DNA of 6,381 bases from an uncultured Sulfurovum sp. (GTDB taxonomy: Bacteria; Campylobacterota; Campylobacteria; Campylobacterales; Sulfurovaceae), in NCBI GenBank assembly GCA_902727905.1, contig CACVAR010000151.1, positions 1 through 6,381 of the forward strand. The letters run 5' to 3'. The notes beneath the pieces were generated by a model. The model ran no database searches. It was not told the origin of the DNA and saw only the letters and a program-made list of their open reading frames with translations. This document shows positions 5,940 to 6,381 of this stretch, piece after piece; the stretch's first letter is position 1, and every line of letters starts with the position of its first letter. The position numbers and the translations under genes are program-made.

Positions 5940-6316
5940 CGTCCAATATCCTTATCAAAACTAACAATTTCAAAACCTTCTAATTTCTTTTTTGCACATA
6001 ACAATGCATCAGCAAAGTCTATATTCTTGTCAGCATAAATTTCAAGAGCTTCAAATGTAACCAATTTATTTTCAGTATACAAATGCTTATATAAAAGTAG
6101 TTTTTTCAATGCAGAAGATATATCTTTCTTTTCAAGTTTATAAATTCTTTTTAAAACATAGATAACCTCTGCCAATATAAAATCCATTAACATAGCTTCT
6201 ATTTTTCCACTTTCAATATCTCTAAATATTTCTATACTTTTTAAATAATGTTCTTCATGGTCTCGTGTTAAAAATCGAATAAGTACATTAGCATCCAATA
6301 AAACCTTAGATGCCAT
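5927..6316 (-). CDS. PIN-domain toxin, VapC-type
   Basis: A 129-residue PIN-domain ribonuclease of the VapC type. The acidic metal-binding residues are all in place: D8 in LLDANVLIRF, E50 in ILAEVIYVL, D100 (with D103) in NIDFADALL, and D121 in VSFDKD. The length is usual for the family, so it appears intact. Such toxins cleave tRNA or other RNA and are held inactive by a cognate antitoxin. The gene starts 11 bases inside the end of the upstream small gene, the usual antitoxin-toxin coupling, and its last 13 bases overlap the start of the MBL gene. Sampled 60-base blocks are about 22-23% GC, clearly lower than the MBL gene that follows (about 40% in a sampled block), which suggests an acquired module stitched onto the operon's front. 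Confidence 0.92.
   Translation of the reverse strand: MASKVLLDANVLIRFLTRDHEEHYLKSIEIFRDIESGKIEAMLMDFILAEVIYVLKRIYKLEKKDISSALKKLLLYKHLYTENKLVTFEALEIYADKNIDFADALLCAKKKLEGFEIVSFDKDIGRCLK
5940..5953 (-). promoter_or_regulatory. Ribosome binding site setting a TTG start
   Basis: AAGGAT at 5953-5948 on the minus strand lies 8 bases before the TTG at 5939 and inside the last codons of the PIN-domain gene. It supports the rare TTG as the real start of the MBL gene: an ATG is not available until residue 18 (MVKRGG), and starting there would remove the first strand of the fold. Confidence 0.65.
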
Positions 6317-6381
6317 ATTTTTTTCTCATCTCTTGCTCATAAGCATCTTCTACCATCGTATCAAAACTCTTATGCTCACCC
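6306..6381 (-). CDS. C-terminus of probable VapB-type antitoxin (partial)
   Basis: The right edge cuts this gene; only the last 24 residues and the TAA (6308-6306) are visible. The tail is charged and helical (FDTMVEDAYEQEMRKKYGI), as in the C-terminal toxin-binding segment of antitoxins that precede PIN-domain toxins. The 11-base overlap with the toxin start and the same strand support the pairing. The DNA-binding family (AbrB, ribbon-helix-helix or other) lies outside the window, so the call rests mainly on position. Confidence 0.65.
   Translation of the reverse strand, partial: GEHKSFDTMVEDAYEQEMRKKYGI

Overview
The window is a compact, AT-rich bacterial segment in which every gene I can support is read on the minus strand, so transcription runs from position 6381 towards 1. 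It holds nine genes. The two at the window edges are cut off, and genes mostly overlap or sit a few bases apart. The low GC, lysine-rich proteins and tight operon packing would suit a Campylobacterota-type organism (Sulfurimonas or Arcobacter relatives), but that is an inference from style and not a marker-based assignment.

In transcription order: (1) the tail of a probable antitoxin gene (6306-6381) and a VapC-type PIN-domain toxin (5927-6316). (2) A three-gene enzyme block made of a metallo-beta-lactamase-fold hydrolase (5151-5939, TTG start), a coenzyme F390 synthetase/PaaK-like adenylate-forming enzyme (3914-5173) and an ATP-grasp ligase (2829-3917). (3) A complete Phd/YefM-RelE/ParE toxin-antitoxin pair with its own promoter (2162-2828). 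(4) A GNAT/FemAB-like protein (1075-2157), a Rieske non-heme iron oxygenase (101-1078, GTG start) and the first codons of a probable membrane protein (1-87, or from 96).

The five enzyme genes read as one biosynthetic operon whose product I cannot name. The adenylate-forming enzyme would activate a carboxylic acid, the ATP-grasp enzyme would join a carboxylate to an amine or similar nucleophile, the GNAT-like protein may transfer an acyl or aminoacyl group, the Rieske enzyme would oxidise the scaffold, and the MBL protein would hydrolyse an ester, thioester or lactone. A membrane protein at the end could serve as exporter or anchor. ATGA and GTGA stop/start overlaps support translational coupling.

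The oddest feature is that two toxin-antitoxin modules sit at the upstream edge and in the middle of this operon, on the same strand and packed against the enzyme genes. Sampled 60-base blocks give about 22-23% GC in the toxin-antitoxin genes against about 37-43% in the enzyme genes, which points to separate origins. The internal module has a near-consensus promoter overlaid with three TATAATTA repeats at exact 12-base spacing. That promoter probably also drives the GNAT-like and Rieske genes, so the last part of the pathway may be under toxin-antitoxin autoregulation.
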